NCBI RefSeq assembly: GCF_020514095.1
Contig: NZ_VTKY01000005.1
Span: forward strand, 62,001-126,000
Source of the DNA: Synechococcus sp. MU1643
Lineage (GTDB): Bacteria; Cyanobacteriota; Cyanobacteriia; PCC-6307; Cyanobiaceae
DNA length: 64,000 bases
Direction: 5' to 3'
Both the position numbers and the translations under genes were made by a program. The first letter of the stretch is position 1. The number at the start of each line of letters is the position of its first letter. Under the pieces are notes generated by a model that did no database searches, was not told the origin of the DNA, and was given only the letters and a program-made list of their open reading frames with translations. Of this stretch, positions 1 to 8,312 are shown in pieces.

Positions 1-1177
1 TTGCACCCATTGCTTTCTGTTGAGCGGTCAGCGCTTGCCTGACGCAACGGTGCGCGGCCACAGCCGAAACCGAGGCTGTGACGTCCGGCGAGCGAATCGC
101 GTCGCTCACGTCCTGCCCGTTCACCAACACCTGCTGGCCGCCACCAGGCAGCGACCGCAGCTGAAGGTCGAGATCCTTCAACAGCGGTGCTATGGACGCA
201 GCATCCTGGGGGGCCACACCGTTCTGTTGCACCAACCAGGTCACCGACCGGTACATCGCGCCGGTGTCGAGGTAGACCAGCCCCATCTGCTCAGCAAAGG
301 CCCGGGTGACGGTGCTTTTGCCAGCACCGGCAGGGCCATCAATTGCAACAAGAGGCTGGCGGGTCATCAGAAAGACGTGATCGATCAATCGGGTCCTGCC
401 GCAACGCACCGCCGCTGCCAACAGTGAGATGGCCGTTTCAGACCCACAGGGCTGAAGTGTGTACGGGTCGACCCTCTCTACATACTCCACCTCAAGGCCT
501 GCTTCACCGAGGCTCTGGCGCACTGAGGTTTCGGGATCGGTGGGATCGGCACAGCACAACGCCGACGGCAGAGCAGTGGCTTGAGCCCTATCAGCAAAGG
601 AGAGGTACTGGTTGCGGGAGCTCAAGGCAAGACCATCAAGTTCACGAACGGTGGGAACGGCCCGGACTGCTACGTCCATATCGAGATCGGCCACCAGCCG
701 GCGCAGGATCACCAGCTGCTGCCAGTCCTTTTCACCCAGCCAAAGGCAAGACGGCTCCACCAGCTGCAGCAGCCGAGCCACGACCGTGACCACACCATCG
801 AAGTGACCTGGACGGGAGGCTCCACAAAGCTGGGTCTGCAGGTCTGCCGGTGCTGAGCGCGATACCGCTGACTGGACCCCACTTGGATAGATGGCATCGA
901 TACTCGGGGCCCAGAGGGCATGAGCGCCAGAGCGTTCGGCTAAAACCCGATCCGCTTCGAGCGTTCGCGGGTAGCGATCAAAATCTTCAGCTGGCCCGAA
1001 TTGGAGTGGGTTGACGAACACACTCACCAGTACAGGCCCATGTGCCGCAGCGAGGCGAATTAGTTCACCGTGGCCCTGATGAAGCCCCCCCATGGTGGGC
1101 ACAAATTGCAGGGGTCCACTGAGGTTGACCCGGAAGCTCTCCAGCTCGGGCTGGGTGGACAGAACAATGCAGCTCAG
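1..1177 (-). CDS. panC/cmk: Fused pantoate--beta-alanine ligase / cytidylate kinase (3' end cut by window)
   Basis: This is a bifunctional protein read right to left. The N-terminal PanC domain condenses pantoate and beta-alanine with ATP (coenzyme A pathway); it shows FVPTMGGLHQGH near the start, then LGEKDWQQL and SSRN. The Cmk domain (phosphorylates CMP/dCMP) begins near residue 277 in the same frame with P-loop DGPAGAGKST, followed by YLDTGAMYRS, and runs off the left edge. This fusion is known from cyanobacteria. The start is unusual: after the in-frame stop there is no ATG, GTG or TTG before the PanC motif. I place it at CTG 1177, which overlaps the rlpA stop as CTGA and has GAGG seven bases upstream; ATT 1168 is the alternative. 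The products are cytoplasmic enzymes. Confidence 0.9.
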   Translation of the reverse strand, partial: MSCIVLSTQPELESFRVNLSGPLQFVPTMGGLHQGHGELIRLAAAHGPVLVSVFVNPLQFGPAEDFDRYPRTLEADRVLAERSGAHALWAPSIDAIYPSGVQSAVSRSAPADLQTQLCGASRPGHFDGVVTVVARLLQLVEPSCLWLGEKDWQQLVILRRLVADLDMDVAVRAVPTVRELDGLALSSRNQYLSFADRAQATALPSALCCADPTDPETSVRQSLGEAGLEVEYVERVDPYTLQPCGSETAISLLAAAVRCGRTRLIDHVFLMTRQPLVAIDGPAGAGKSTVTRAFAEQMGLVYLDTGAMYRSVTWLVQQNGVAPQDAASIAPLLKDLDLQLRSLPGGGQQVLVNGQDVSDAIRSPDVTASVSAVAAHRCVRQALTAQQKAMGA

Positions 1178-1713
1178 CGCAGCACCTCAAGCTTGACCTG
1201 GGCGATTCCAGAGGCAATCAAACCCAGATCAGAGGCAGCGCCATGGCCAAGGTCGATCACTCGGTGATCAATGAAAGGTCCGCGGTCGTTGATACGAATC
1301 ACGGCCGTACGCCCATTCCAGAGGTTGGTTACGCGCACATTCGTTCCAAAAGGAAGCGTGCGGTGAGCCGCCGTCATCGTGCCGGGCTTGTAGACCTCAC
1401 CATTAGCGGTGCGGTTGCCATAAAAACCGGGGCCATACCAACTGGCCTCGCCAGTGATGACCTTCACAACTTCAGGCAAGACCTTCAACTTCGGTTTGGG
1501 AAGTTCGGCAGCTGGAGGTGCAACGACCGGCTTGCCCTCCGCAGGGAAGAGCGTTGCCTGGAGCTCGGAAGCCTGTGGCTCAGCGATCAGATCAAGGACG
1601 TCAATGGGCTCTGTTCCGTTGACCGAGAGGAAATCGCTGGCCACCACCGGTAAGAGTGCCGCACTCCCTGTGATTGCTCCGGAGAGCGTGGTAATCGTCA
1701 AAAGGACTCGCAT
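1174..1713 (-). CDS. rlpA: RlpA-family septal/peptidoglycan lytic protein
   Basis: The 179-residue product has an N-terminal hydrophobic signal segment (about residues 1-25) and a C-terminal double-psi beta-barrel domain with GEASWYGPGFYGNRTANGE, MTAAHRTLPFGT, VRVTNLWNGR and VIRINDRGPF, the hallmarks of RlpA. Family members are exported and cut or bind denuded glycan strands during cell separation; activity here is inferred. I chose ATG 1713 because it starts directly at the signal sequence; a TTG at 1752 would add 13 residues. Its stop overlaps the panC/cmk start, so the two are probably cotranscribed. The SPOR domain of the E. coli protein is absent, as is usual for short RlpA-like proteins. 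Confidence 0.85.
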   Translation of the reverse strand: MRVLLTITTLSGAITGSAALLPVVASDFLSVNGTEPIDVLDLIAEPQASELQATLFPAEGKPVVAPPAAELPKPKLKVLPEVVKVITGEASWYGPGFYGNRTANGEVYKPGTMTAAHRTLPFGTNVRVTNLWNGRTAVIRINDRGPFIDHRVIDLGHGAASDLGLIASGIAQVKLEVLR

Positions 1714-2030
1714 ACAGAGCGGCGTGACCAAGACATGGAGCAGAACTCGCAACTCCAGAGACGCAACGAGCCCTAATAGAAGTTAAATGAAAAACAAAAA
1801 AATCTGCTCTTGAAAGAAAACTGGCCTCCATTGACCTGACCGGCACTGACACACAAACCCGCTGCTACGCGCAATCCCTGCACCGGCTGGCAGATCAACG
1901 CCAGAACGCAAGCTCCCGTACATAAGCCACAAGTAAACATCGGATAAGCACAACCAATCAGATGCTGTGACGACAAGCCAAGGAGCACAGGCTCCGCGGC
2001 ATTGCAGGATCAGTGCATCGGATTCGTTCC
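1714..2030. other. Intergenic region between divergent rlpA and purM
   Basis: This 317-nt divergent spacer must hold both promoters. It is visibly more A/T-rich near 1780-1815 than the flanks. I see no convincing gene, tRNA or strong hairpin. A cysteine-rich minus-strand reading frame at 1773-1988 has no recognisable features and I do not call it. Confidence 0.5.
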
Positions 2031-3068
2031 ATGGATTACAAGAGCGCTGGAGTTGATGTCGAAGCAGGGCGCGAGTTCGTGCAGCGCATCAAGGGGTCTG
2101 TGGAAGCCACTCACCGTCCGGAGGTCATCGGTGGCCTTGGCGGTTTTGGCGGACTGATGCGTCTTCCAGCCGGATTGCGCAAGCCTTTGCTGGTGTCGGG
2201 CACCGATGGCGTCGGGACCAAACTGGAGCTAGCCCAGGAGCACGACAGCCATCACGGTGTGGGCATCGACCTGGTGGCGATGTGCGTCAACGACGTGATC
2301 ACGTCGGGAGCCGCGCCGCTTTTTTTTCTGGATTACATGGCCACCGGCGCCCTAGCGCCATCGGCAATGGCCGAAGTTGTTGAGGGAATCGCCGATGGCT
2401 GCAGGCAAAGCGGCTGCGCCCTGCTCGGCGGCGAAACGGCCGAGATGCCAGGATTTTATCCCCAGGGGCGCTACGACCTCGCCGGTTTTTGTGTGGCCGT
2501 CGTCGAAGAAGACAAGCTCATTGACGGCCAACGAATCCAGCCTGGCGACAGCGTGATCGGTGTGGCCAGCAGCGGCGTGCACAGCAACGGCTTCAGCCTG
2601 GTGCGCAAGGTACTGGAACAGGCCAACGCAAATGCAAACACTGTGTATGGCGCCTACCAGCGCCCCCTGATCGGCGACTTGCTGGCGCCAACAACCCTGT
2701 ATCCCGACCTGGTGCAGCACCTGCTGCATAGCGGATGCGAGCTCCACGGCATGGCCCACATCACCGGCGGGGGGCTTCCGGAAAACCTTCCGCGCTGCCT
2801 GCCGGAGGGCTGCTCTGCGCGCATCGATGCCTCTAGCTGGACGAGGCCACCCCTCTTCCGTTGGCTGCAGGAGGCCGGCGAGATTCCCGAACGGGACCTT
2901 TGGCACACGTTCAACCTCGGCATCGGCTTCTGCCTGGTGGTACCGGCGGGGAGCGAAGCCGCTGTGATCGAGCACTGCCGAAGCAAGAACCATCAGGCCT
3001 GGGTGATTGGCAACGTGACCTCCAACACCCCAGGCTGCGCCGCTGTTCTCGAAGGTGTGCCCGCCTGA
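2031..3068 (+). CDS. purM: Phosphoribosylformylglycinamidine cyclo-ligase (AIR synthetase)
   Basis: PurM closes the imidazole ring, converting FGAM and ATP to aminoimidazole ribonucleotide in purine synthesis. The 345-residue protein begins [13 protein letters not shown], typical for the family, and has [35 protein letters not shown] and [17 protein letters not shown] 18 nt upstream is possible, but the conserved start fits ATG 2031. A run of eight T residues near 2319-2327 codes for Leu-Phe-Phe and could be slippage-prone. The gene stands alone, divergent from rlpA. Confidence 0.95.
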   Translation: MDYKSAGVDVEAGREFVQRIKGSVEATHRPEVIGGLGGFGGLMRLPAGLRKPLLVSGTDGVGTKLELAQEHDSHHGVGIDLVAMCVNDVITSGAAPLFFLDYMATGALAPSAMAEVVEGIADGCRQSGCALLGGETAEMPGFYPQGRYDLAGFCVAVVEEDKLIDGQRIQPGDSVIGVASSGVHSNGFSLVRKVLEQANANANTVYGAYQRPLIGDLLAPTTLYPDLVQHLLHSGCELHGMAHITGGGLPENLPRCLPEGCSARIDASSWTRPPLFRWLQEAGEIPERDLWHTFNLGIGFCLVVPAGSEAAVIEHCRSKNHQAWVIGNVTSNTPGCAAVLEGVPA

Positions 3069-3186
3069 TTGCGTCAGTTTCAGACGGGTTTACTGCAGCT
3101 GACCGCTGGCCCAGAAGGGATCGAATAGACTGCCAGGATGCACATCGGAGCTTTTTCCGATAGCGGCGCCAATACATCTTTTTTCA

Positions 3187-3819
3187 ATGCCTTTTGATAA
3201 GCCCCAGCGCATTACGCGCCGTCGATCGTCTGCAGGTCCAGTTCCTCCAAGACGCCCATTGCCATCAGGCCAAGACAGGCAACAGGGCTACAGGCAGGGC
3301 GCACGACCAACATTTCTCACCCTCCGTGATCACGGCAAGGTCTTCGTGGCCGATATGCCCCACCTGTCAGATGGGCAGCTGGCTCACATTTGCAAGGAAG
3401 CCCAGGAGGTTTTGGAAAGCCTCGAACGGCGGATTCAAGACATGGAGCAGGAGCTCAGTCATGGTCCTCAGGAGCGCGACACCCTGATCAAGGCTTCCAC
3501 CAAACGTGACGTCACACGCCGGTTCATCCGCGCCATTCAGGACGAGCAGGAGCATCGCCAGAACAACCCTGCTTTGAGGAGCGCTGCAGGCGAATCGCTC
3601 CCGCGCACCTTTTTGGAAGTCGCGCGGCATCGGCTGCCCGGGGCAACCTTTGATTCCTTGTTGCAGGAAGCCCTCGCCGCCTGCGCCCAACAACAGGACA
3701 CTCCCCCTGCCCCCACTCGCTTGGAACCCTCACAGGACAAAGTCATTCCGATTCGCAATGACGGTGACAGCCTCCCGGTGGTTGTGAGCCCAGCCCCTGA
3801 ATCCGCCTCAGAGGCCTAA
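3187..3819 (+). CDS. Conserved cyanobacterial protein of unknown function
   Basis: The 210-residue product is not assigned to a named family. The first ~40 residues are basic, Arg/Pro/Gln-rich and probably disordered. A compact middle part begins around RPTFLTLRDHGKVFVADMP (residues 40-58), followed by a likely coiled coil (about 65-125, rich in Glu, Gln, Arg) and a proline-rich acidic tail. There is no signal peptide or membrane segment. It follows purM by 118 nt and converges on the aldo/keto reductase. The ATG lies just after a T-rich tract. It may be a scaffold or nucleic-acid-associated protein, but that is only a guess from composition. Confidence 0.7.
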   Translation: MPFDKPQRITRRRSSAGPVPPRRPLPSGQDRQQGYRQGARPTFLTLRDHGKVFVADMPHLSDGQLAHICKEAQEVLESLERRIQDMEQELSHGPQERDTLIKASTKRDVTRRFIRAIQDEQEHRQNNPALRSAAGESLPRTFLEVARHRLPGATFDSLLQEALAACAQQQDTPPAPTRLEPSQDKVIPIRNDGDSLPVVVSPAPESASEA

Positions 3820-3828
3820 GCACAACAC

Positions 3829-4791
3829 TCAGCGACTCTGAAAGGGATTGGCTGGCATCCGCTCACTGCAACGGAGCCGGGCTTCATCCAACCGCTGACG
3901 CTCCTCAAGTGACATCGACCACTGCAGTGCAGCGGCAACATCCCTGGCCTGCTCTGGAGTTCGCAGCCCCGGGATCGGAGTTGTACCACGAGATCTGCAC
4001 CAGTTCAACGCAACTTGAACCATCGATGCCCCGCGTTCGATCGCGATGGCCTGGATCTCACTACGCAACTCAAGACTGGCCGGAAGCAGGCGCCGAAACA
4101 AACGGCCTCTCAACCAAGTGGCAGGACGACTCTCCTCACCCCCGGGCGCACAACCCAGCACGCCGAAAGCCAGAGGGCTGTAGGCCAACACCTCCACATC
4201 AAGGTCGCTGCTGACAGCGATCAACTCGCGCAGCTGATCATCCGCAGGCGCCAAAAGCGAACACTGCACCTGAACGCTGCGCAGGGAAACGCCGCGTTCC
4301 AACAGACGGCGATGGATCAACACCAGGCGTTGAGGGCCCAGGTTGGACAGCCCCAACTCGTCCACCCGTCCAGCCAGAACAAGCTCAGCCAAACCATCGA
4401 GAAGGCCTTTCTCCTGCCAGGGCGCGTAACGCGCCGTACTCCAGTGCAATTGCACGCGCCGCAGCTGCCCCTTGAGCCGCGATCGACTGGCCTCGAAGGC
4501 AGCATCAAAGCCCCGACGTCCCCATCGCCAGGGGAATGGGGCCAACTTCGTGGCCACCGTCAACTGGGATCGGCGCAGGGCTGGCAACTCGGCCATGAAG
4601 TCGCCAAGCAGCGTTTCACTGCGTCCACTCAGGCTCCCCGTTCCATAAGAATCCGCGGTGTCGATCAAGTTGAGCCCAGAGCTGAGGGCCTGTCGAAACG
4701 TGGCACGAAGTCGAGCGTCGTCCCGCTGGGAGTCGTATCCCCAAACCGCCTTGTTACCCCAGGCCCAGGTACCGAAACCGATGCCTTTCAA
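3829..4791 (-). CDS. Aldo/keto reductase
   Basis: This is an NADPH-dependent carbonyl reductase of the (beta/alpha)8 aldo/keto reductase superfamily, 320 residues. The catalytic tetrad is visible: Asp44 and Tyr49 in DTADSYGTG, Lys82 in VATKLAPF and His116 in QLHWSTARYAP. The C-terminal NADP-binding region includes TTPIPGLRTPEQ. The substrate cannot be told from sequence. It is divergent from the small Cys-rich gene at 4844 and converges on the unknown gene at 3187. Confidence 0.9.
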   Translation of the reverse strand: MKGIGFGTWAWGNKAVWGYDSQRDDARLRATFRQALSSGLNLIDTADSYGTGSLSGRSETLLGDFMAELPALRRSQLTVATKLAPFPWRWGRRGFDAAFEASRSRLKGQLRRVQLHWSTARYAPWQEKGLLDGLAELVLAGRVDELGLSNLGPQRLVLIHRRLLERGVSLRSVQVQCSLLAPADDQLRELIAVSSDLDVEVLAYSPLAFGVLGCAPGGEESRPATWLRGRLFRRLLPASLELRSEIQAIAIERGASMVQVALNWCRSRGTTPIPGLRTPEQARDVAAALQWSMSLEERQRLDEARLRCSERMPANPFQSR

Positions 4792-4843
4792 CGGGGCGAT
4801 GCTGCTTCAAGCCATGATCGCAGTCGACCCGTCCCGCTGCGTG

Positions 4844-5002
4844 ATGACCGCATCCCCCACACAGGAACCTGCGACATCGACCGATCAGGCCGTGGAGGGA
4901 TCGACCGCAGACGAAGAACGCATCCTCTGCAACCACTGCCGCAGAACTGCCAGCAACGGCATTCGATGCCTGGGCATGTGCGTTGCCGATAGTGATTATT
5001 GA
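4844..5002 (+). CDS. Small cysteine-motif protein, unknown function
   Basis: The 52-residue product has an acidic, Thr/Ser-rich N-terminus and a C-terminal module ILCNHCRRTASNGIRCLGMC ending in VADSDY, giving C-x2-C-x9-C-x3-C, which looks like a zinc ribbon or a redox cysteine set. I believe similar short proteins occur in other marine picocyanobacteria, but I cannot search. An upstream ATG at 4814 would give 62 residues; I prefer 4844, where the protein-like composition begins. Its TGA overlaps the ATG of the next gene by one base (TGATG), suggesting translational coupling. It is divergent from the aldo/keto reductase. Confidence 0.6.
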   Translation: MTASPTQEPATSTDQAVEGSTADEERILCNHCRRTASNGIRCLGMCVADSDY

Positions 5003-5475
5003 TGATCCACCTGTGGTTGGCGTCACTGCTGTTGGCCGTTCCGGCGACGGGCATTCCATCGCCAGCCTTTGGGCGTCTGGAGCACAGGCCTGCGCATTGC
5101 CGCATCGTCGTCGGGGGTCGTCCTTTGGCCTGCGAACGCCTGCAGATCAACGCCAACGGAAGCCGCGGCCTGCGGCTTCGTTTCATCGGAAACGATCAAG
5201 CAACTGGCGGCAGCTACCAGTTGAGCTTCGTCAGCCTTAATGGGGACGAAGGCAGCCCGCTCAGCTGCGACAACTCCGGCTGCCGCTTGGATTCACGCCG
5301 CTGGAATGGGACACTGCTCAGCACGTCATGGGTCCGCTTTGACGCCAGGGGACTCCCCACGGGCCTACCGGCAACCCGCACCGCCCAAGGTCGCTGCCGG
5401 ATTGATGAGGACACCATCAGCTGCGAGAGTCACTCACGCAACGTTGCCGGCATAAGCGCGGAGGCTCAATTGTGA
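5002..5475 (+). CDS. Putative exported six-cysteine protein, unknown
   Basis: The 157-residue product starts with a short hydrophobic signal-like segment (residues 2-18, HLWLASLLLAVPATG). The rest is hydrophilic with six cysteines (33, 44, 89, 94, 132, 141), an even number that suits disulfides in the periplasm. No family is recognised. A TTG at 4999 is in frame, but the ATG at 5002 shares its first base with the stop of the upstream Cys-motif gene, pointing to a two-gene unit. It converges on tRNA-Cys. Confidence 0.65.
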   Translation: MIHLWLASLLLAVPATGIPSPAFGRLEHRPAHCRIVVGGRPLACERLQINANGSRGLRLRFIGNDQATGGSYQLSFVSLNGDEGSPLSCDNSGCRLDSRRWNGTLLSTSWVRFDARGLPTGLPATRTAQGRCRIDEDTISCESHSRNVAGISAEAQL

Positions 5476-5486
5476 TGAGGATTCAA

Positions 5487-5557
5487 AGGCGGCACCCAGA
5501 TTCGAACTGGGGATAAAGGATTTGCAATCCTCTGCCTTACCACTTGGCCATGCCGCC
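5487..5557 (-). tRNA. tRNA-Cys (GCA)
   Basis: Read on the minus strand it folds as a cloverleaf with acceptor GGCGGCA/TGCCGCC, anticodon stem-loop with GCA, T-arm containing TTCGAAT, and discriminator U, as expected for tRNA-Cys. It is 71 nt long. The 3' CCA is not encoded. Confidence 0.95.
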
Positions 5558-5569
5558 GCCCGGGAACAG

Positions 5570-6832
5570 CTGTCCCCATCGGGGGATCGTATCAGCCATG
5601 CCCCTGGCTCTCTGCTGTTTCTCTGCAATGGCCATGGGGAAGATCTGATCACCTTGCGGATCATCCAGGCCGTCCATCGGCGCGCACCTCAACGGCCCCT
5701 GACCGTGCTTCCTCTGGTGGGCGCCGGCCGGGTGTTTGATACAGCAGTTCAGCAGGGATGGTTAACACGCTTGGGGCCAAAAGCGGCCCTACCCAGCGGT
5801 GGCTTCAGCAACCAAAGCCTAAAAGGTCTACTGGCAGACGTCAGGGCTGGGCTCCCGAGCCTGAGCTGGAGCCAATGGCGGTTGGTGCGCCGCCTGGGGG
5901 ATGAGCGCCAATCCATCGTTGCCGTCGGCGATTTGCTGCCACTTCTGATGGCCTGGAGCAGTGGCGCTCCCTTCGGCTTCATCGGCACTCCCAAAAGCGA
6001 CTACACCTGGCTAAGCGGTCCCGGACGGGCCAAAAGCGACTGTTACCACCGGCTCAAAGGCAGTGAGTGGGATCCCTGGGAATGGCGCTTGATGCGCTCG
6101 CGGCGCTGTCAACTGGTGGCCATGCGTGATCGGCTCACGGCCCGTGGCTTGCAACGCAAGGGCGTGGGCGCTCTGGCGCCGGGCAATCCGATGATGGATG
6201 GCCTTGAAATCCAACCGCTGCCATCAGCCCTGGAACGCTGCCGCCGGGTGCTCTTGCTCTGCGGAAGTCGCATGCCGGAAGCCCAGCGCAACCTGCGGCG
6301 CTTGGTACGCAGCGCCATGGCGCTGCCCGGGCGTGTACCGATGGCACTGCTCGTGGCCGTGGGCGCCCAACCCGATGCAGAGGCCCTGAGCGACAGTCTT
6401 GAACAACTGGGTTTTCGACGCAGCCTTCCGCCTTCAGACCAACTGGGTGCTGAAGCCTGCTGGGTAAAGGGAGCCTGCCTGGTGCTGATCGGGCGAGGTT
6501 GCTTTGACCGATGGGCCGGCTGGGCAGAAGCCGGCATCGCCACCGCCGGAACGGCAACGGAACAATTGGTGGGCCTGGGCATTCCTGCCCTGTCCCTGCC
6601 GGGACCAGGGCCGCAGTTCAAGCCGGGCTTCGCCCGCCGTCAGAGCCGCCTGCTGGGGGGAGCCGTTCGTCCGTGCCCTGACGAATCCGAGCTCACCAAA
6701 CGGCTCGAATACCTCCTGGCTGACCCGGCACTCCGCTCCCAGCTGGGACGGATCGGTACGCAGCGGATGGGGCCAGCAGGGGGAAGCGATCAGCTGGCAC
6801 GACTGATCCTGGATCGCTTCAACGGATACTGA
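5570..6832 (+). CDS. LpxB-like glycosyltransferase-fold protein (TIGR03492-type)
   Basis: The product (~420 residues) resembles lipid-A-disaccharide synthase in the cyanobacterial related family: N-terminal SLLFLCNGHGEDL, central GTPKSDYTWLSGPG, and C-terminal GTATEQLVGLGIPALSLPGPGPQFK as the nucleotide-sugar binding half of a GT-B fold. Substrate is unknown; these proteins are not assigned to lipid A synthesis itself. The start is a problem: the only canonical in-frame start upstream (TTG 5522) lies inside the antisense tRNA-Cys gene, and the next GTG (5705) would delete the conserved NGHGED motif. I use CTG 5570; ATC 5591 or CTG 5612 are alternatives. Confidence 0.8.
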   Translation: MSPSGDRISHAPGSLLFLCNGHGEDLITLRIIQAVHRRAPQRPLTVLPLVGAGRVFDTAVQQGWLTRLGPKAALPSGGFSNQSLKGLLADVRAGLPSLSWSQWRLVRRLGDERQSIVAVGDLLPLLMAWSSGAPFGFIGTPKSDYTWLSGPGRAKSDCYHRLKGSEWDPWEWRLMRSRRCQLVAMRDRLTARGLQRKGVGALAPGNPMMDGLEIQPLPSALERCRRVLLLCGSRMPEAQRNLRRLVRSAMALPGRVPMALLVAVGAQPDAEALSDSLEQLGFRRSLPPSDQLGAEACWVKGACLVLIGRGCFDRWAGWAEAGIATAGTATEQLVGLGIPALSLPGPGPQFKPGFARRQSRLLGGAVRPCPDESELTKRLEYLLADPALRSQLGRIGTQRMGPAGGSDQLARLILDRFNGY

Positions 6833-6851
6833 AGGTCCCCGGTTGGTTGCG

Positions 6852-7109
6852 ATGGCCGCGATTCAGGACCCCACCCTCGTCAAACTTTGTGCCCAGTTGG
6901 CCAGTCGGCTGAGCATCAGCCTTGCCAGTGCCCGGCGCCAGGTGGAACAGGCCGCAGCCCGTGAAGGTCACCGCGATGTGGAAGGACGGCGAGCGATGGC
7001 TGAATCCATGCTGGCCGCCCTCGACAAGGACAACGGAGGCCACGCCCGTCAGCTGGACGCGTTGCTCGAGAACAGCGAAGGCGACGGCAACTTCATGCTG
7101 GAAGACTGA
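6852..7109 (+). CDS. Small conserved cyanobacterial protein, unknown
   Basis: The 85-residue product is helical and charged, with a repeated Ala/Arg/Glu-rich pattern (residues 20-60) and an acidic end (ENSEGDGNFMLED). There are no cysteines beyond Cys13 and no membrane segment. No family is recognised. It follows the LpxB-like gene by 19 nt on the same strand and converges on the RNase D-like gene. The ATG at 6852 is favoured over a TTG nine bases upstream. Confidence 0.65.
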   Translation: MAAIQDPTLVKLCAQLASRLSISLASARRQVEQAAAREGHRDVEGRRAMAESMLAALDKDNGGHARQLDALLENSEGDGNFMLED

Positions 7110-7118
7110 GCTCCAGGC

Positions 7119-7763
7119 TCAGTGCTCAAAGATCTGGTGAAAACGCAGTCGATCCAACTCAGCAACCACCGGAACACATTGAAAGCAGCGCTGCGCCAGA
7201 TCCCAACGCCCTTCCCGCCGCAACATCTGCTCCAAGCGCTCTCGGGCTGATAGAAGGTAGCGGACGTCGTTGGCGGCATAGGCCAGCTGGACATCCGTGA
7301 GTTCGTCCACCCGGCCCCAGTCACTGCTCTGGGCACCCTTGTCCAGCTCAACACCGACCAATTCCATCACCAGATCCTTAAGGCCATGGCGGGGGGTGTA
7401 AGTGCGGCCGAGCCGACTGCCGACCTTGGTGCAGAACACGGGATTCACTGCAATCCCCAAACCGGCCGCAAGCGCTGCCACATCGAAACGGGCGAAGTGA
7501 AACACCTTCTCAACGGTGGACGCCTCAAACAGGCGCTTGAGGTTGGGTGCCTCGGTCTGGCCTAGGCCAATGCGGACGCAGGCCACGCGGTCCTCGGCGT
7601 CGGCGATCTGAACCAGGCAAAGCCGATCACGCCCATGGATCAGCCCCATCGCTTCAGTGTCAACGGCAAGCCGCGGGGACTGCAGGTAGCGCTCCGTCCA
7701 AGCTGCATCGAGATCGCGATCAAAGACGGCGAATTCCGCTGGGGATGACGACTTCTCAGCCAT
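7119..7763 (-). CDS. RNase D-like 3'-5' exonuclease
   Basis: The 214-residue protein is a single DEDD-type 3'-5' exonuclease domain. The Exo I motif is in LAVDTEAMGL, Exo II in VFHFARFDVAAL and Exo III in LAYAANDVRYLL, where Tyr and Asp of the DEDDy set are visible. The HRDC domains of full-length RNase D are missing, so it is a short form acting on tRNA or other structured RNA 3' ends; the target is inferred. I chose the internal ATG (MAEKSSSP) over an upstream start that would lack similarity. Confidence 0.88.
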   Translation of the reverse strand: MAEKSSSPAEFAVFDRDLDAAWTERYLQSPRLAVDTEAMGLIHGRDRLCLVQIADAEDRVACVRIGLGQTEAPNLKRLFEASTVEKVFHFARFDVAALAAGLGIAVNPVFCTKVGSRLGRTYTPRHGLKDLVMELVGVELDKGAQSSDWGRVDELTDVQLAYAANDVRYLLSARERLEQMLRREGRWDLAQRCFQCVPVVAELDRLRFHQIFEH

Positions 7764-7878
7764 GACTTCAGGAAGGGATGGGGCCAGTGTGGCCAATCGC
7801 CTCCAAAGCAAGTCTCAATACTCTCCTCTTGAATCTCGAAATGAGATCGTTTTTGATTGGTGAAGTTATCCCGCGCCT

Positions 7879-8262
7879 GTGTTCTCTCGCAGAAAGCCTT
7901 CGCGCACCTGTCTGGCAGACATCGAGCAGTACTTCCATCAGCCGCCACCGCAATTCCTCGACCTGGAACTGGCTGTCTGCTGGATCCTCGAGTGCTTGCT
8001 CAAAGACGACAACTACCCATCCGCACTTCTGCAGAAACTGATCCGGGAGGAGCCACAACTGCGGCTTTCTGAAACCGTCCTGCAACAGGCCCTGGAGTTC
8101 CTTGAGCAACAGGGCTCGATCAGCAGTTACACCCAACGCTGCCCGAGTCGCGGGCGGCCCCGGCGCATGCTGCATCTTGAATCCGATGCACGCAGCGAAG
8201 CCGAACGACTGATGCAGCCCTGGCGCAGCTGGCTGGACTCCCACCGGTTCGCTTTGAACTAA
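7879..8262 (+). CDS. Winged-helix-like conserved protein
   Basis: The 127-residue product has an N-terminal helical part (CLADIEQYF...LAVCWILECLL) and a central stretch LSETVLQQALEFLEQQGSI followed by a basic turn RCPSRGRPRRMLHL, the layout of a helix-turn-helix with a wing seen in PadR-like regulators. No ligand domain is present. The start is GTG 7879. It is divergent from the RNase D-like gene across 115 nt. The regulator role is inference from the fold pattern only. Confidence 0.6.
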   Translation: MFSRRKPSRTCLADIEQYFHQPPPQFLDLELAVCWILECLLKDDNYPSALLQKLIREEPQLRLSETVLQQALEFLEQQGSISSYTQRCPSRGRPRRMLHLESDARSEAERLMQPWRSWLDSHRFALN

Positions 8263-8312
8263 GCAATGCAGCCTGCGCAAGGCTTAAAAAGGGTTGCCAC
8301 CACCTGAATGCC

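Noticed and set aside
1773-1988. 71-codon Cys-rich minus-strand frame in the rlpA-purM spacer
   Set aside because: It has no start signal or family features and an A/T-rich end; there is not enough support for a gene.
2319-2327. Run of eight T residues inside purM as a possible programmed frameshift
   Set aside because: The frame is intact on both sides with conserved PurM motifs; nothing suggests a required shift.
4015-4992. 325-codon plus-strand frame opposite the aldo/keto reductase
   Set aside because: The catalytic tetrad is on the minus strand; the plus frame is Gln/Arg/Pro-rich without structure.
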